Positions 8,660 to 16,818 are shown, counted from the first letter of the stretch. The stretch is 64,000 bases of DNA from Streptomyces xanthii (GCF_014621695.1 NZ_CP061282.1:62001-126000), one strand, 5' to 3'. The notes: generated by a model not told the origin, from the letters alone. Program-made: numbers and translations.

Positions 8660-10078
8660 ATGAGCAACGGGCACCACGCACTGATCGACGTGGCCGAACG
8701 CGACGCGAGGCTCCCCGAGACGCTGACCGACCGCGGCAGCGCGAAACTGTTCGTGAGGACCCATGCGCGCGAGTTCCGGTACGTGCCGGAACTCGGCTGG
8801 TACCGCTGGAACGGCGGCCGCTGGCACGCGGATCAGGACGACACGGTGTTATGGGCGGCGGGAGATCTCGCGGAGGCATTAGCCGACCATGATCCGCGTG
8901 GTCGGTTCACCGCGCAGGAACTGCACGAGCACCGGCGCCGGGCCCTGAGCACCATCGGCATGAACGCCATGCTCGCGCAGGCCAGGACCGCACCCGGCAT
9001 GGTGCTCAACGCCGCCCAGCTGGACGGTGATCCGTACGCCCTGTGCACGCCCGGCGGCATCGTCGACCTGCGCACCGGCGTGGTCCGTACGCCCGACCCG
9101 GACCACGACTTCCACTCCCGCTCCACGCAGGTGGCCCCGGCATCCGTGCCGACGCCGCTGTGGGACCGCTTCCTCGGCGACACCTTCGGCGACGACGCCG
9201 AGGGCCGCGAGATGATCGACTTCCTCCAGCTGATGCTGGGCTACTCCGTCACCGGTGACGTCGGCGGCCAGGTGCTCCCGTTCCTCTTCGGTGCCGGCAA
9301 GAACGGCAAGTCCGTCCTCCTCGACGTGGTGATGAAGCTGATGGGGGACTACGCGGACGCGGCGCCGCCCGGCTTCCTCATGTCCCGCCCCTATGACGGT
9401 CACCCCACGGATCTGGCCGAGCTCCACGGCCGCAGGATCGTCGTCTGTCATGAAATCAAACCGGGCGACCGGTTCGATGAGGCGCGGGTGAAGCTGCTGA
9501 CGGGTGGTGACCGGATCAAGGCGCGGCGGATGCGGCAGGACTTCTTCAGCTTCCAGCCCACCCACAAGCTCTGGCTGGTGGGCAACCACCGCCCCGAGGT
9601 GGGGACGGGCGGGTTCGCGTTCTGGCGCCGTATGCGGCTCATCCCGTTCGAGCGGGTCGTCTCCGACGAGCGGAGGATCGACAACCTCGCGGACATCCTC
9701 GTCACCGAGGAAGGGCCGGGGATCCTGGGCTGGTTGATCGACGGGGCGCGCCGTTATCTGGGCGGGGAGAAGGACCTCACCGGGCCCGAACGCGTCCGGA
9801 TCGCCACCACCGCGTACGCGGACACCGAGGACCACACCGGACGCTTCCTGAGCGAGTCCTGCGCCCTGGAGACCGGAGAGCGGACGGAGCAGGCGGGGCT
9901 GTATGTCACCTACAGGAAGTGGTGCGGGAATGAAGGGGCGTCCCCCGTCTCGTCCCGCGCCTTCGCGGTCAGGGTCCGGGAACTCCTGGGCCTGGACTCG
10001 CCGCACGCCATGATCCTGTCCAACCAGCGCAAGTACTACCCCGGCCTGGCGCTGACCGCCTGTGAGGAGCGAGCGTGA
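8660..10078 (+). CDS. SF3 / D5-like replicative helicase, copy 2
   Basis: A 472-aa paralogue of the helicase at 6260-7780, lacking its first ~45 residues but otherwise co-linear: D5_N block, Walker A GAGKNGKS at 211-218, motif C KLWLVGNHRPEV, winged-helix-like C-terminus. The central part (about 9170-9830) is almost identical to copy 1 even at silent positions, while the N-terminal third and the last ~80 codons have diverged clearly. This copy has no primase gene upstream but has its own iteron region. All motifs are intact, so it may be active; it could serve a second origin or be a duplication product kept by gene conversion. Confidence 0.88.
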   Translation: MSNGHHALIDVAERDARLPETLTDRGSAKLFVRTHAREFRYVPELGWYRWNGGRWHADQDDTVLWAAGDLAEALADHDPRGRFTAQELHEHRRRALSTIGMNAMLAQARTAPGMVLNAAQLDGDPYALCTPGGIVDLRTGVVRTPDPDHDFHSRSTQVAPASVPTPLWDRFLGDTFGDDAEGREMIDFLQLMLGYSVTGDVGGQVLPFLFGAGKNGKSVLLDVVMKLMGDYADAAPPGFLMSRPYDGHPTDLAELHGRRIVVCHEIKPGDRFDEARVKLLTGGDRIKARRMRQDFFSFQPTHKLWLVGNHRPEVGTGGFAFWRRMRLIPFERVVSDERRIDNLADILVTEEGPGILGWLIDGARRYLGGEKDLTGPERVRIATTAYADTEDHTGRFLSESCALETGERTEQAGLYVTYRKWCGNEGASPVSSRAFAVRVRELLGLDSPHAMILSNQRKYYPGLALTACEERA

Positions 10079-10211
10079 GCTCTCTGAATCACCGAGGACG
10101 AGACTGGCCACGAGCGGGAGTTGGTCCGGCTCGAGGACGCCGGCTCCCTCGATTACGTACGCCTTAACCCGGACCGGGTCTCGCGACGAGGCCCAGCGCT
10201 CCAAGGGTGGA
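10075..10211 (+). pseudogene. Decayed copy of the small gene found after helicase copy 1
   Basis: The first ~95 bp align with 7777-7870: start overlapping the helicase stop (here GTGA), then codons for SSL, ITEDE, H-E/R-ELV, RLEDAGSLDYVR. One extra A in CTGAATCACC (copy 1 has CTGATCACC) shifts the frame after four codons. A reading frame giving VRLEDAGSLDYVR survives downstream but loses similarity after the YVR motif. The gene is therefore broken by a +1 frameshift and truncated near the border with the antibiotic cluster. Confidence 0.75.
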
Positions 10212-10317
10212 CCAACCGTCCTTCGTCACGCAGAAAAGGCCGGGACTTCGCCCGCCACCGCAGCGGCCCGAGGGCGCGGCCCCGACGGATGTTGGAGGAA
10301 TCATTCCTGGAGCTTTA

Positions 10318-10343
10318 AAAAAAACCGGCTCCCCGGTATATTT
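10318..10343. promoter_or_regulatory. ARE-like operator upstream of the FAD monooxygenase
   Basis: On the minus strand it reads ATATAC, 8 nt (CGGGGAGC), CGGT, then a T run. The core is 10324-10341 on the plus strand. The half-site spacing equals that of the other ARE-like sites here, but the inner AC of the left half is GG. It lies ~60 bp upstream of the GTG at 10402, in promoter position. Binding by the TetR at 11900-12571 is inferred. Confidence 0.55.
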
Positions 10344-10401
10344 TCAGCTCGAGTGCAGCCCATGTGAGCAGCAGAGACACGAACCGGCAGGGGGATGACG
10401 G

Positions 10402-11907
10402 GTGTCGAGTCGGACGCATGTGCAGGTAGCGATAGTCGGTGGGGGGCCGGTCGGGATGTGCCTGGCTGCCGAACTGGCCGAGTACGGAGTGCGGACCCTG
10501 GTCGTGGAGTCACGGACCTCGGTGTCCCGGCGGCCCAAGGCGACCACATTGCATGCACGGTCGGTGCAGTGCCTGGTGCGGCGCGGACATCTGACGGGCC
10601 TGGTGTCCGCCGGGGGAGCGGCCTCCAGACCCTTCCACTTCGCCGGGATACCCGGGCTCGAGATATCGGCGCCCGAAGGCGAGCCGGAGCCGGTCCTCAA
10701 ATGCGCGCAGGCCGATCTGGAGCGGGCCTTCGAGGCGCGGGCCAGGGCGGCGGGCGCGCGGGTGCTGCGGGGGCTGTCGGTGACGGACGTGGTGCAGGAG
10801 CAGGACGCCGTCCGCATCACCGCCACCGGGCCCGGCGGGCGGTGGAGCTGGCGTGCCGGGTACCTGGTCGGGGCCGACGGTGCCCGCAGCACCGTACGGG
10901 AGCTGGCGGGAATCGGCTCGGACACATATCCGGCGACCGTGTCGGCCATGATGGGCCGAGTGCGCCTGCGGCACGCCGATGACCTGCGGGAAGGCTGGCA
11001 CCGTACCCGGCGCGGCTGGATCGTCGCCAAGGGCGCACCGGACGGGGCGCTTCATCTGCGCACGCTCAACTGCCAGGGCGAGCACGCCGACCGGCACCGG
11101 CCGCTGGCGCTCGACGAGCTGCGCCGTGAGGTCAGCTGGATCGCCGGACGCGACATCGGCATGAGCGACCCGCGGTGGCTCAGCCGGTTCAGCGACTTCT
11201 CCCGGGTCGCTCACGCCTACCGCTCCGGCAGGGTTCTGCTCGCCGGTGACGCGGCCCATGTGCACTTCCCGATCGGCGGCCAGGGCCTGAGCACCGGTCT
11301 GCTCGACGTGGTGAACCTCGGCTGGAAGCTGGCGCTGACCGTGCTCGGCGGGGCGGGGGCGGGGCTGCTCGACACCTACGACCAGGAGCGCAGGCCGGCC
11401 GCACAGCGGGTCGTGGACAACACACGGGCCCAGCTCGCCCTGATGCGGCCCGGGGCCGAACTCGACCCGCTGCGGGAGTTGTTCGGCGACCTCCTCGCCA
11501 AGGGATCGGAGCAGGGTCTGGCCGCCATGATCAGCGCCCAGGACACGGTGCTGCCCCTGCGCGCCGGCTGTTCGTCGGCACAGGAAGGAAGGTTTCTTCA
11601 GAACGTGTCGCTGACCACGGAGGAAGGGGTCACCGATGTCATCGGCCTGCTCCGTCCGGGCAGGCCGGTGCTGTTGCTGCTCGGCGAACGCGGCAGCCGC
11701 TACGCGGAGCAGGCCCGGGACTGGGCCGGCGCGGTGCGCGTCGTCCACGCGGCCGCGACGCCCGAACTGTCCTGTGACGCTCTGCTGGTGCGGCCCGACG
11801 GATACATCGGCTGGGCCTCCGACGGCGACGCGCTGGACACGGCGCTGACCGCTTATCTGGGTCTGGGACGCCGCCCGGCGGGCGCACCCGTCCCGGCCGT
11901 CAGCTGA
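10402..11907 (+). CDS. FAD-dependent aromatic-type monooxygenase
   Basis: A 501-aa class A flavoprotein monooxygenase of the PheA/TfdB-MhpA-RdmE superfamily. It shows the Rossmann GxGxxG-type motif IVGGGPVGMCLAAEL at ~10-24, the YLVGADGARSTVRE (DG) motif, and the VLLAGDAAHVHFPIGGQGLSTGLLD (GD) motif near residue 285. The last ~110 residues form a thioredoxin-like tail, as in PgaE and rifampicin monooxygenases. It uses NAD(P)H and O2 to hydroxylate an aromatic or polyketide substrate; the substrate is unknown. Candidates are picolinate-type precursors, the butyrolactone signal path or antibiotic inactivation. GTG start with GGGGGATG just upstream. The ARE-like operator ahead places it in the butyrolactone regulon. 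Confidence 0.85.
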   Translation: MSSRTHVQVAIVGGGPVGMCLAAELAEYGVRTLVVESRTSVSRRPKATTLHARSVQCLVRRGHLTGLVSAGGAASRPFHFAGIPGLEISAPEGEPEPVLKCAQADLERAFEARARAAGARVLRGLSVTDVVQEQDAVRITATGPGGRWSWRAGYLVGADGARSTVRELAGIGSDTYPATVSAMMGRVRLRHADDLREGWHRTRRGWIVAKGAPDGALHLRTLNCQGEHADRHRPLALDELRREVSWIAGRDIGMSDPRWLSRFSDFSRVAHAYRSGRVLLAGDAAHVHFPIGGQGLSTGLLDVVNLGWKLALTVLGGAGAGLLDTYDQERRPAAQRVVDNTRAQLALMRPGAELDPLRELFGDLLAKGSEQGLAAMISAQDTVLPLRAGCSSAQEGRFLQNVSLTTEEGVTDVIGLLRPGRPVLLLLGERGSRYAEQARDWAGAVRVVHAAATPELSCDALLVRPDGYIGWASDGDALDTALTAYLGLGRRPAGAPVPAVS

Positions 11908-12571
11908 CGGCCGGGACCAGCTCCTCTTCCTGCTGACGCAGCCCACGCATCTCGTTGAAGACCTTCTCGCCCCGGTTCTCGCCGAGGTCGACGGCGGCCA
12001 GGACCGAGGGCACGACGATGCTGGGCAGCAGATGCCGCAGGAGGCTGGAGATGCGGTGCTGGAGGTCCTGGTAGTCGCACACGGTCTGGGACATGGCCTG
12101 GACGCCCGCGAAGGCGCCCACCATGACCTCGGCGCTCTCGTGCGGGACGACGTGCGGCAGCAGCTCGCCCTGGGTCTGCGCGGTCTGGAGGCACTCGCGG
12201 ATCGAGTCGCTCCAGCGCATGAACGGGCCCCTGCGGTCCAGCTCCTGGGCCTGCTGGTCGAGCGAGAGCCGGACCGCGGCACGGACCATGGGGTCGCTCT
12301 GCAGCCGGTAGGCGTGCAGCATGCCCATGTCCACCACCTGCTGCACCTTGCAGTTCCGCGGCAGGGCCATCTCCAGGTCCTGCTGGGCCAGTACGCCCTG
12401 GGCGAGGTGCTCCTTGGACTGGAAGTGGAAGTACAGGGCACCCTTGGTCACACCGGCCGCGGCGAGGATCTCGCTGATCGTGGCCGCCTGGTAGCCGCGT
12501 TCCTCGAAGACGCCGGCGGCAGCCAAAAGGATCGACTGCCGGGTGCGGATCGCCCGGTCCTGCTTCGCCAT
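11900..12571 (-). CDS. Gamma-butyrolactone receptor-like TetR repressor (ArpA/BarA/SpbR family)
   Basis: About 223 aa. The N-terminal HTH reads MAKQDRAIRTRQSILLAAAG, then VTKGALYFHFQSKEHLAQGVL, the hallmark of ArpA-type receptors. The ligand domain has the central Trp (PFMRWSDSIRECL, ~120) that contacts the butyrolactone in this family. The ATG at 12571 matches family N-termini; 12586 is also possible. A well-formed ARE lies upstream between this gene and the divergent reductase, so autoregulation is expected. It overlaps the convergent monooxygenase by 8 bp. Known relatives repress antibiotic and regulatory genes until the signal made by an AfsA homologue releases them. True receptor versus pseudo-receptor cannot be settled from sequence, but this is the better receptor candidate of the two TetRs. 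Confidence 0.85.
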   Translation of the reverse strand: MAKQDRAIRTRQSILLAAAGVFEERGYQAATISEILAAAGVTKGALYFHFQSKEHLAQGVLAQQDLEMALPRNCKVQQVVDMGMLHAYRLQSDPMVRAAVRLSLDQQAQELDRRGPFMRWSDSIRECLQTAQTQGELLPHVVPHESAEVMVGAFAGVQAMSQTVCDYQDLQHRISSLLRHLLPSIVVPSVLAAVDLGENRGEKVFNEMRGLRQQEEELVPAVS

Positions 12572-12617
12572 GTCGGCCACCTTCACTACGTGAGCGCCGA
12601 GCCGAGACTTCTCGACT

Positions 12618-12645
12618 CAAAAAAACCGTCCAGTTTGTATATTAC
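12618..12645. promoter_or_regulatory. ARE-type operator between tetR and the NmrA-like gene
   Basis: On the minus strand: ATATAC, AAACTGGA, CGGT, T-run (plus-strand core 12625-12642). It fits the published ARE consensus (ANAWACNNACY, then CGGT) at every fixed base I can compare. It lies between two divergent start codons (12571 and 12727), so one site can control both genes. Confidence 0.78.
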
Positions 12646-12726
12646 AGCGCGACCTGCTTCACGCAGCCCTGTCGAGGGGTGTGAATATGCGGACCATGTG
12701 AAGGTCTGGCAACGACAGAGGGGGAC

Positions 12727-13575
12727 ATGTCCGTGATTCTGGTGACCGGAGCGACAGGCACGGTGGGGCGGGAACTGGTCGGTCGGCTGCCCCGCGACCG
12801 GCCCGTGCGGATCCTTGCCCGCGATCCTCTGCGTGTGACAGGGGCACATGCCGGAGCCGAGGTCGTCTCGGGGGACTACGGTGACACCGCCTCGCTCGCC
12901 CGGGCACTGGCCGGTGTGGAGACGGCCTTTCTGGTCACCAGCCGGATGGACGGCGACGACGAGCGGTTCGTCGACGCGGCCCGCGGGGCGGGCGTGCGTC
13001 GTGTGGTGAAGCTGTCCGCGGCGGCCGTCTCGGACCCCGGGGCCGATGACGTCATCACCAGGTGGCAGCGCGACAGCGAGCGTCTGCTGCGCGACTCCGG
13101 AATGGAATGGACTCTGCTGCGTCCGCGTGCCTTCATGTCCAACACGCTCTCCTGGGCACCGACGGTGCGTACCGACCGTGTGGTCCGGGCGCTGTACGGC
13201 ACGTCCCCCAACTCCTGCGTCGATCCGCGCGACATCGCCGATGTCGCCGTACGCGTCCTGACCGAGGAGGGGCACGCGGGCCGCGCCTACACCCTGACCG
13301 GCCCGGAGGCGATGACCGCGGCCCGGCAGACGGCCGAGCTGGGCCGGCAGCTCGGCGTGGAACTGCGCTTCGAGGAGCTCGCTCTCGAGGAGGCCCGCGC
13401 CCTGATGAGCGGGAGCCGTCCCGCCCCGCTCGTCGAGGCCCTGCTGGACAGCGCGGCGCGGCAGCTGCGGGGCGCCAAAGCCGGCGTGGACGACGCGATC
13501 CGCGAGGTGACGGGCCGTCCGGCCCGTTCCTACGCGGACTGGGTCCGCGACCACCTGTCCGCGTTCGCGGCATGA
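12727..13575 (+). CDS. NmrA-like NAD(P)-binding reductase
   Basis: A 282-aa atypical short-chain dehydrogenase: GATGTVGRELVGRL nucleotide-binding motif at ~8-21, then VETAFLVTSRM, RVVKLSAAAVSDPG, WTLLRPRAFMSNTL and the DPRDIADVAVRVL block of the NmrA/azoreductase-like group. There is no YxxxK pair in classical position. Divergent from the receptor gene with a shared ARE, so probably butyrolactone-controlled. Near AfsA homologues, reductases often complete butyrolactone or butenolide signals, which makes signal biosynthesis a possible role. A redox sensor or unrelated tailoring reductase is the alternative. Confidence 0.78.
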   Translation: MSVILVTGATGTVGRELVGRLPRDRPVRILARDPLRVTGAHAGAEVVSGDYGDTASLARALAGVETAFLVTSRMDGDDERFVDAARGAGVRRVVKLSAAAVSDPGADDVITRWQRDSERLLRDSGMEWTLLRPRAFMSNTLSWAPTVRTDRVVRALYGTSPNSCVDPRDIADVAVRVLTEEGHAGRAYTLTGPEAMTAARQTAELGRQLGVELRFEELALEEARALMSGSRPAPLVEALLDSAARQLRGAKAGVDDAIREVTGRPARSYADWVRDHLSAFAA

Positions 13576-13580
13576 GGAAA

Positions 13581-13607
13581 GGGCCCCGCGCGAGGTGCGC
13601 GGGGCCC
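13581..13607. terminator. Bidirectional terminator hairpin
   Basis: Perfect 11-bp stem GGGCCCCGCGC / GCGCGGGGCCC with a 5-nt loop, between the convergent NmrA-like and AfsA-like genes. No U-tract, as usual in streptomycetes. Confidence 0.8.
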
Positions 13608-13622
13608 TGGGTTCCGGTTCGC

Positions 13623-14621
13623 TCACACGGCCGGTACGCGGACCGCGGTCACGTCCGCCGCGAACACGACGTCCTCGCCCTGGCGCCCCGTGACCCGCAC
13701 CGCCTCCAGGCCTTCGGCCGCGGCGATGCGATCGACCTCCAGGAAGCAGGGAGTGTCCAGTTCGACGTAGCGCTTGAACTCGCTGTTCATCGCCTGGAGG
13801 AAGGCGTTCTGACCGAGCTCCGCGACCATGGCCTGCCGGGCGGCCTCGAGCAGCACCATGCCAGGTATGTGGTCGACCTCGTGGTCGAAGAGCACCGGGT
13901 GCCGGGTGTCGGCGCGCAGGATCCAGCTGTGCGGGTCGTCGGTGGGGGCCAGGACGACATCCATCGGGGAGGTCCGGCCCACGTTCTGCGGGGCCGTCGG
14001 AGCCACCAGCGGCAGCGGACGGACCGGGGTGTCGAGCCGCTCGCCACGCAGCCGGCGGTAGACCGCGGGCGAGGCGCAGGTGCAGGTGCCGCTCGCCGTC
14101 GCGACGATCTGCCCGTCGCGACGGAACACGGCGGTGTACCGGATGCTGGAGGCCGAGCCACGCCGCCAGGTGACGTCGTGGCAGCTCATCTCGATCTCCA
14201 CGGCCGTGGTGTCGTCACCGGTGTACAGGCCCTCCGGGCTGACCTCGACGGAGAGGTCCCACATCAGGAAGTGGTGCTCGAGCGGGACGTTGAACTCGGC
14301 GTGCGCGAGCAGGATCGCGGCCTGACGGAAGGTTTCGGCAGCGATCAGGGGGTCGTGTCGGCCCTGGATGTTCGTGAACATGCGGTGGTCGAGCATCCAG
14401 CGGCCCGCCACGGTGAAGTGGCTGTCGTCCGTGCGGCTCCAGTCGGTGAGCAGTACCTCGCAGAGCTGGGTCCGGTGGACGAGCTCCCGGGGGACGGTGA
14501 TCGACGGGGCGGCGGTCGCCGCGGTGAGGGGGGCCGCGTCTCGACCGGCCTCCGTGCCGCGAGCCGGGGCGATGGTGGTGTCGATCGCGATCTCTTCGGT
14601 GCGGAACGTGGTGATGGACAT
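13623..14621 (-). CDS. AfsA-family butyrolactone/butenolide signal synthase (BarX-like)
   Basis: A 332-aa protein with two tandem AfsA hotdog-like repeats. The first covers ~50-150 (VPRELVHRTQLCEVLLTDW, FTVAGRWMLDHRMFTNIQGRHDPL), the second ~215-320 (PMDVVLAPTDDPHSWILRADTRHPVLFDHEVDHIPGMVLLEAARQA). Relatives condense a beta-ketoacyl chain with dihydroxyacetone phosphate to start A-factor-type signals; in S. virginiae BarX is also described as a regulatory partner. The ATG at 14621 has AGGGGGAACC before it. An upstream in-frame ATG at 14684 would overlap the ARE and is rejected. The ARE ~50 bp upstream implies feedback by the receptor. Confidence 0.88.
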   Translation of the reverse strand: MSITTFRTEEIAIDTTIAPARGTEAGRDAAPLTAATAAPSITVPRELVHRTQLCEVLLTDWSRTDDSHFTVAGRWMLDHRMFTNIQGRHDPLIAAETFRQAAILLAHAEFNVPLEHHFLMWDLSVEVSPEGLYTGDDTTAVEIEMSCHDVTWRRGSASSIRYTAVFRRDGQIVATASGTCTCASPAVYRRLRGERLDTPVRPLPLVAPTAPQNVGRTSPMDVVLAPTDDPHSWILRADTRHPVLFDHEVDHIPGMVLLEAARQAMVAELGQNAFLQAMNSEFKRYVELDTPCFLEVDRIAAAEGLEAVRVTGRQGEDVVFAADVTAVRVPAV

Positions 14622-14669
14622 GGTTCCCCCTGTGCGGTTAGGCCAGATGCGGGCGTCTCGCTGCTCCAG

Positions 14670-14695
14670 GAAGATACAGACCACCCGGTTTAATT
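14670..14695. promoter_or_regulatory. ARE-type operator upstream of the afsA-like gene
   Basis: Plus strand AGATAC (14672-14677), AGACCACC, CGGT (14686-14689), TT. It satisfies the ANAWACNNACY-N-CGGT pattern fully. Located ~50 bp before the afsA-like start, in its presumptive promoter. Confidence 0.78.
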
Positions 14696-14915
14696 TCTAG
14701 CCGTACTCGCAAGCTCGGCCTCGCAAGAAATGGATGATCACGCTCCGCTCAGATCGGCCCAGGTGCGCCCTTTTTGCCTCGATCGAGCCCTGACGTGCGG
14801 TCTTTCCCGGGTGAAACCTCGGCTGAGGCAGCCCTGCGGCGGCTCTCGAGCGATCCCGGAGCGACTTTCGAGCGTTCGGGCCGACCGTGGGCTGACGGTT
14901 CGAACGAGGAGGCGC

Positions 14916-15110
14916 ATGTCCATGAGTGGTGTCGAAACCGTGCTCCGTATCGAGCGAGGGCGGGCGAACGAGGACGAACTTGCTGCTCTGACCGCGGTGT
15001 TGCTGTCCCTGGCCCCCGTGCCGCAGCCGGTCGAAGTTGAATCGGCAAGGGCCGGTTCCTGCTGGTGGCGACGGCCGGCGGGCTATCTCTCGCCCGGGAG
15101 TTGGCGCTGA
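14916..15110 (+). CDS. Acyl-CoA carboxylase epsilon subunit (AccE/PccE type)
   Basis: A 64-aa protein easily missed because of its size. After MSMSGVETVLRIERGRANEDELAAL comes an Ala/Leu helix (TAVLLSL) and a Trp-containing C-terminus ending in a Gly-Ser-Trp-Arg tail. That pattern matches actinobacterial acyl-CoA carboxylase epsilon subunits: beta strand, EELAALxAVL helix, W-rich tail. RBS GAGGAGG is at 14905-14911. It lies just upstream of the carboxylase beta gene, whereas epsilon genes usually follow beta. Epsilon subunits stabilise the alpha-beta complex. The alternative, a random small frame, is unlikely given the strong RBS, motif and neighbour. Confidence 0.75.
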   Translation: MSMSGVETVLRIERGRANEDELAALTAVLLSLAPVPQPVEVESARAGSCWWRRPAGYLSPGSWR

Positions 15111-15144
15111 GCGCAGCTGTCTCGAGCGGCTCTCAAGCACGCAT

Positions 15145-15170
15145 CTTTAAACCGCTCAGGCGGTTTGTTA
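15145..15170. promoter_or_regulatory. ARE-like operator upstream of the carboxylase beta gene
   Basis: Plus strand TTAAAC (15147-15152), CGCTCAGG, CGGT (15161-15164), TTGTT. It is nearly palindromic (AAACCGC / GCGGTTT). The right half is canonical; the inner AC of the left half is replaced by CT. It is ~65 bp upstream of the start at 15232. Confidence 0.58.
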
Positions 15171-15231
15171 CTGTCACTTACATGGACCCGGGCGGGGAGT
15201 ATCTCGGCCTTGTCAGAGGGAGGGACCTCAC

Positions 15232-16818
15232 ATGACGACTGCCCTCGAGCGGCTTGCCGACGAGCCCGCCGACGCGCGTGGGCGCGTGGCGGAGCTGCAC
15301 GCGATCCGTGAGCAGGCTCTGGCCGGCCCGAGCGAGAAGGCGACCGAGGCGCAGCACGCCAAGGGGAAGCTGACGGCTCGGGAGCGGATCGCGCTGCTGC
15401 TGGACGAGGGTTCGTTCAACGAGGTCGAGCAGCTGCGCCGGCACCGCGCGGTCGGTTTCGGCCTGGAGGCGAAGAAGCCGTTCACGGACGGTGTGATCAC
15501 CGGCTGGGGCACGGTCGAGGGCCGCACGGTGTTCGTGTACGCGCACGACTTCCGGATCTTCGGCGGTGCGCTGGGCGAGGCCCACGCGACGAAGATCCAC
15601 AAGATCATGGACATGGCCATCGCGGCCGGTGCCCCGCTGGTCTCCCTGAACGACGGCGCGGGCGCCCGCATCCAGGAGGGCGTCTCCGCGCTCGCCGGCT
15701 ACGGCGGCATCTTCCAGCGCAACACCCGCGCCTCGGGTGTCATCCCGCAGATCTCCGTGATGCTCGGCCCGTGCGCGGGTGGCGCCGCCTACAGCCCGGC
15801 GCTCACCGACTTCGTGTTCATGGTCCGTGAGACCTCGCAGATGTTCATCACGGGTCCGGACGTGGTGAAGGCGGTCACCGGCGAGGAGATCACCCAGAAC
15901 GGGCTGGGAGGCGCGGACGTGCACGCCGAGACCTCCGGCGTCTCCCACTTCGCGTACGACGACGAGGAGACCTGCATCGCCGAGGTGCGCTACCTCCTGT
16001 CGATGCTCCCGCAGAACAACCGCGAGAACCCCCCGACCGTCGCCTCCGACGACCCCGCCGACCGCCGCTCCGAGGTCCTCCTCGACCTCGTCCCGGCCGA
16101 CGGCAACCGCCCCTACGACATGACCAAGGTCATCGAGGAACTCGTCGACGACGGCGACTACCTCGAGATCCACGAGCGCTGGGCCCGCAACATCATCTGC
16201 GCCCTGGCCCGCCTCGACGGCCAGGTCGTCGGCATCGTCGCCAACCAGCCGCAGTCGCTGGCCGGCGTCCTGGACATCGAGGCGAGCGAAAAAGCTGCCC
16301 GCTTCGTCCAGATGTGCGATGCCTTCAACATCCCTCTGGTGACCCTCCTCGACGTCCCGGGGTTCCTTCCCGGTGTCGACCAGGAGCACGGCGGGATCAT
16401 CCGGCACGGAGCCAAACTCCTCTTCGCCTACTGCAACGCGACCGTGCCGAGGGTCTCCCTCATCCTCAGGAAGGCGTACGGCGGCGCGTACATCGTCATG
16501 GAGTCGCAGTCCATCGGCGCCGACCTCACGTATGCCTGGCCGACGAACGAGATCGCGGTGATGGGCGCGGAGGGCGCGGCCAACGTGATCTTCCGCCGGC
16601 AGATCGCGGACGCCGAGGACCCCGAGGCCATGCGGGCCCGCATGGTCAAGGAGTACAAGTCCGAGCTCATGCACCCCTACTACGCGGCCGAGCGCGGACT
16701 GGTCGACGACGTCATCGACCCCGCCGAGACCCGCGAGGTCCTCATCAAGTCCCTGGCGATGCTCCGCACCAAGCACGCCGATCTGCCGTCCCGCAAGCAC
16801 GGCAACCCGCCGCAGTAA
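15232..16818 (+). CDS. Acyl-CoA carboxylase beta (carboxyltransferase) subunit
   Basis: A 528-aa biotin-dependent carboxyltransferase of the PccB/AccB family, full length. Visible: KGKLTARERI near 45, GGALGEAHATKIHKIMDMA, NDGAGARIQEGVSAL, the acyl-CoA-binding GPCAGGAAYSPALTDF, and the C-terminal biotin-binding half with DVPGFLPGVDQEHGGIIRHGAKLLF and RKAYGGAYIVMESQSIGAD. The Asp after SIGA is at the position that sets acetyl versus propionyl preference, and Asp is typical of propionyl-type enzymes. With an alpha subunit encoded elsewhere it would make malonyl- or methylmalonyl-CoA. Here it probably boosts malonyl-CoA for the PKS. ARE-like control links supply to antibiotic onset. Confidence 0.93.
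   Translation: MTTALERLADEPADARGRVAELHAIREQALAGPSEKATEAQHAKGKLTARERIALLLDEGSFNEVEQLRRHRAVGFGLEAKKPFTDGVITGWGTVEGRTVFVYAHDFRIFGGALGEAHATKIHKIMDMAIAAGAPLVSLNDGAGARIQEGVSALAGYGGIFQRNTRASGVIPQISVMLGPCAGGAAYSPALTDFVFMVRETSQMFITGPDVVKAVTGEEITQNGLGGADVHAETSGVSHFAYDDEETCIAEVRYLLSMLPQNNRENPPTVASDDPADRRSEVLLDLVPADGNRPYDMTKVIEELVDDGDYLEIHERWARNIICALARLDGQVVGIVANQPQSLAGVLDIEASEKAARFVQMCDAFNIPLVTLLDVPGFLPGVDQEHGGIIRHGAKLLFAYCNATVPRVSLILRKAYGGAYIVMESQSIGADLTYAWPTNEIAVMGAEGAANVIFRRQIADAEDPEAMRARMVKEYKSELMHPYYAAERGLVDDVIDPAETREVLIKSLAMLRTKHADLPSRKHGNPPQ

Noticed and set aside
14622..14684. Upstream ATG for the AfsA-like gene
   Set aside because: It has no RBS and overlaps the ARE; the ATG at 14621 has AGGGGG at suitable spacing and matches family starts.
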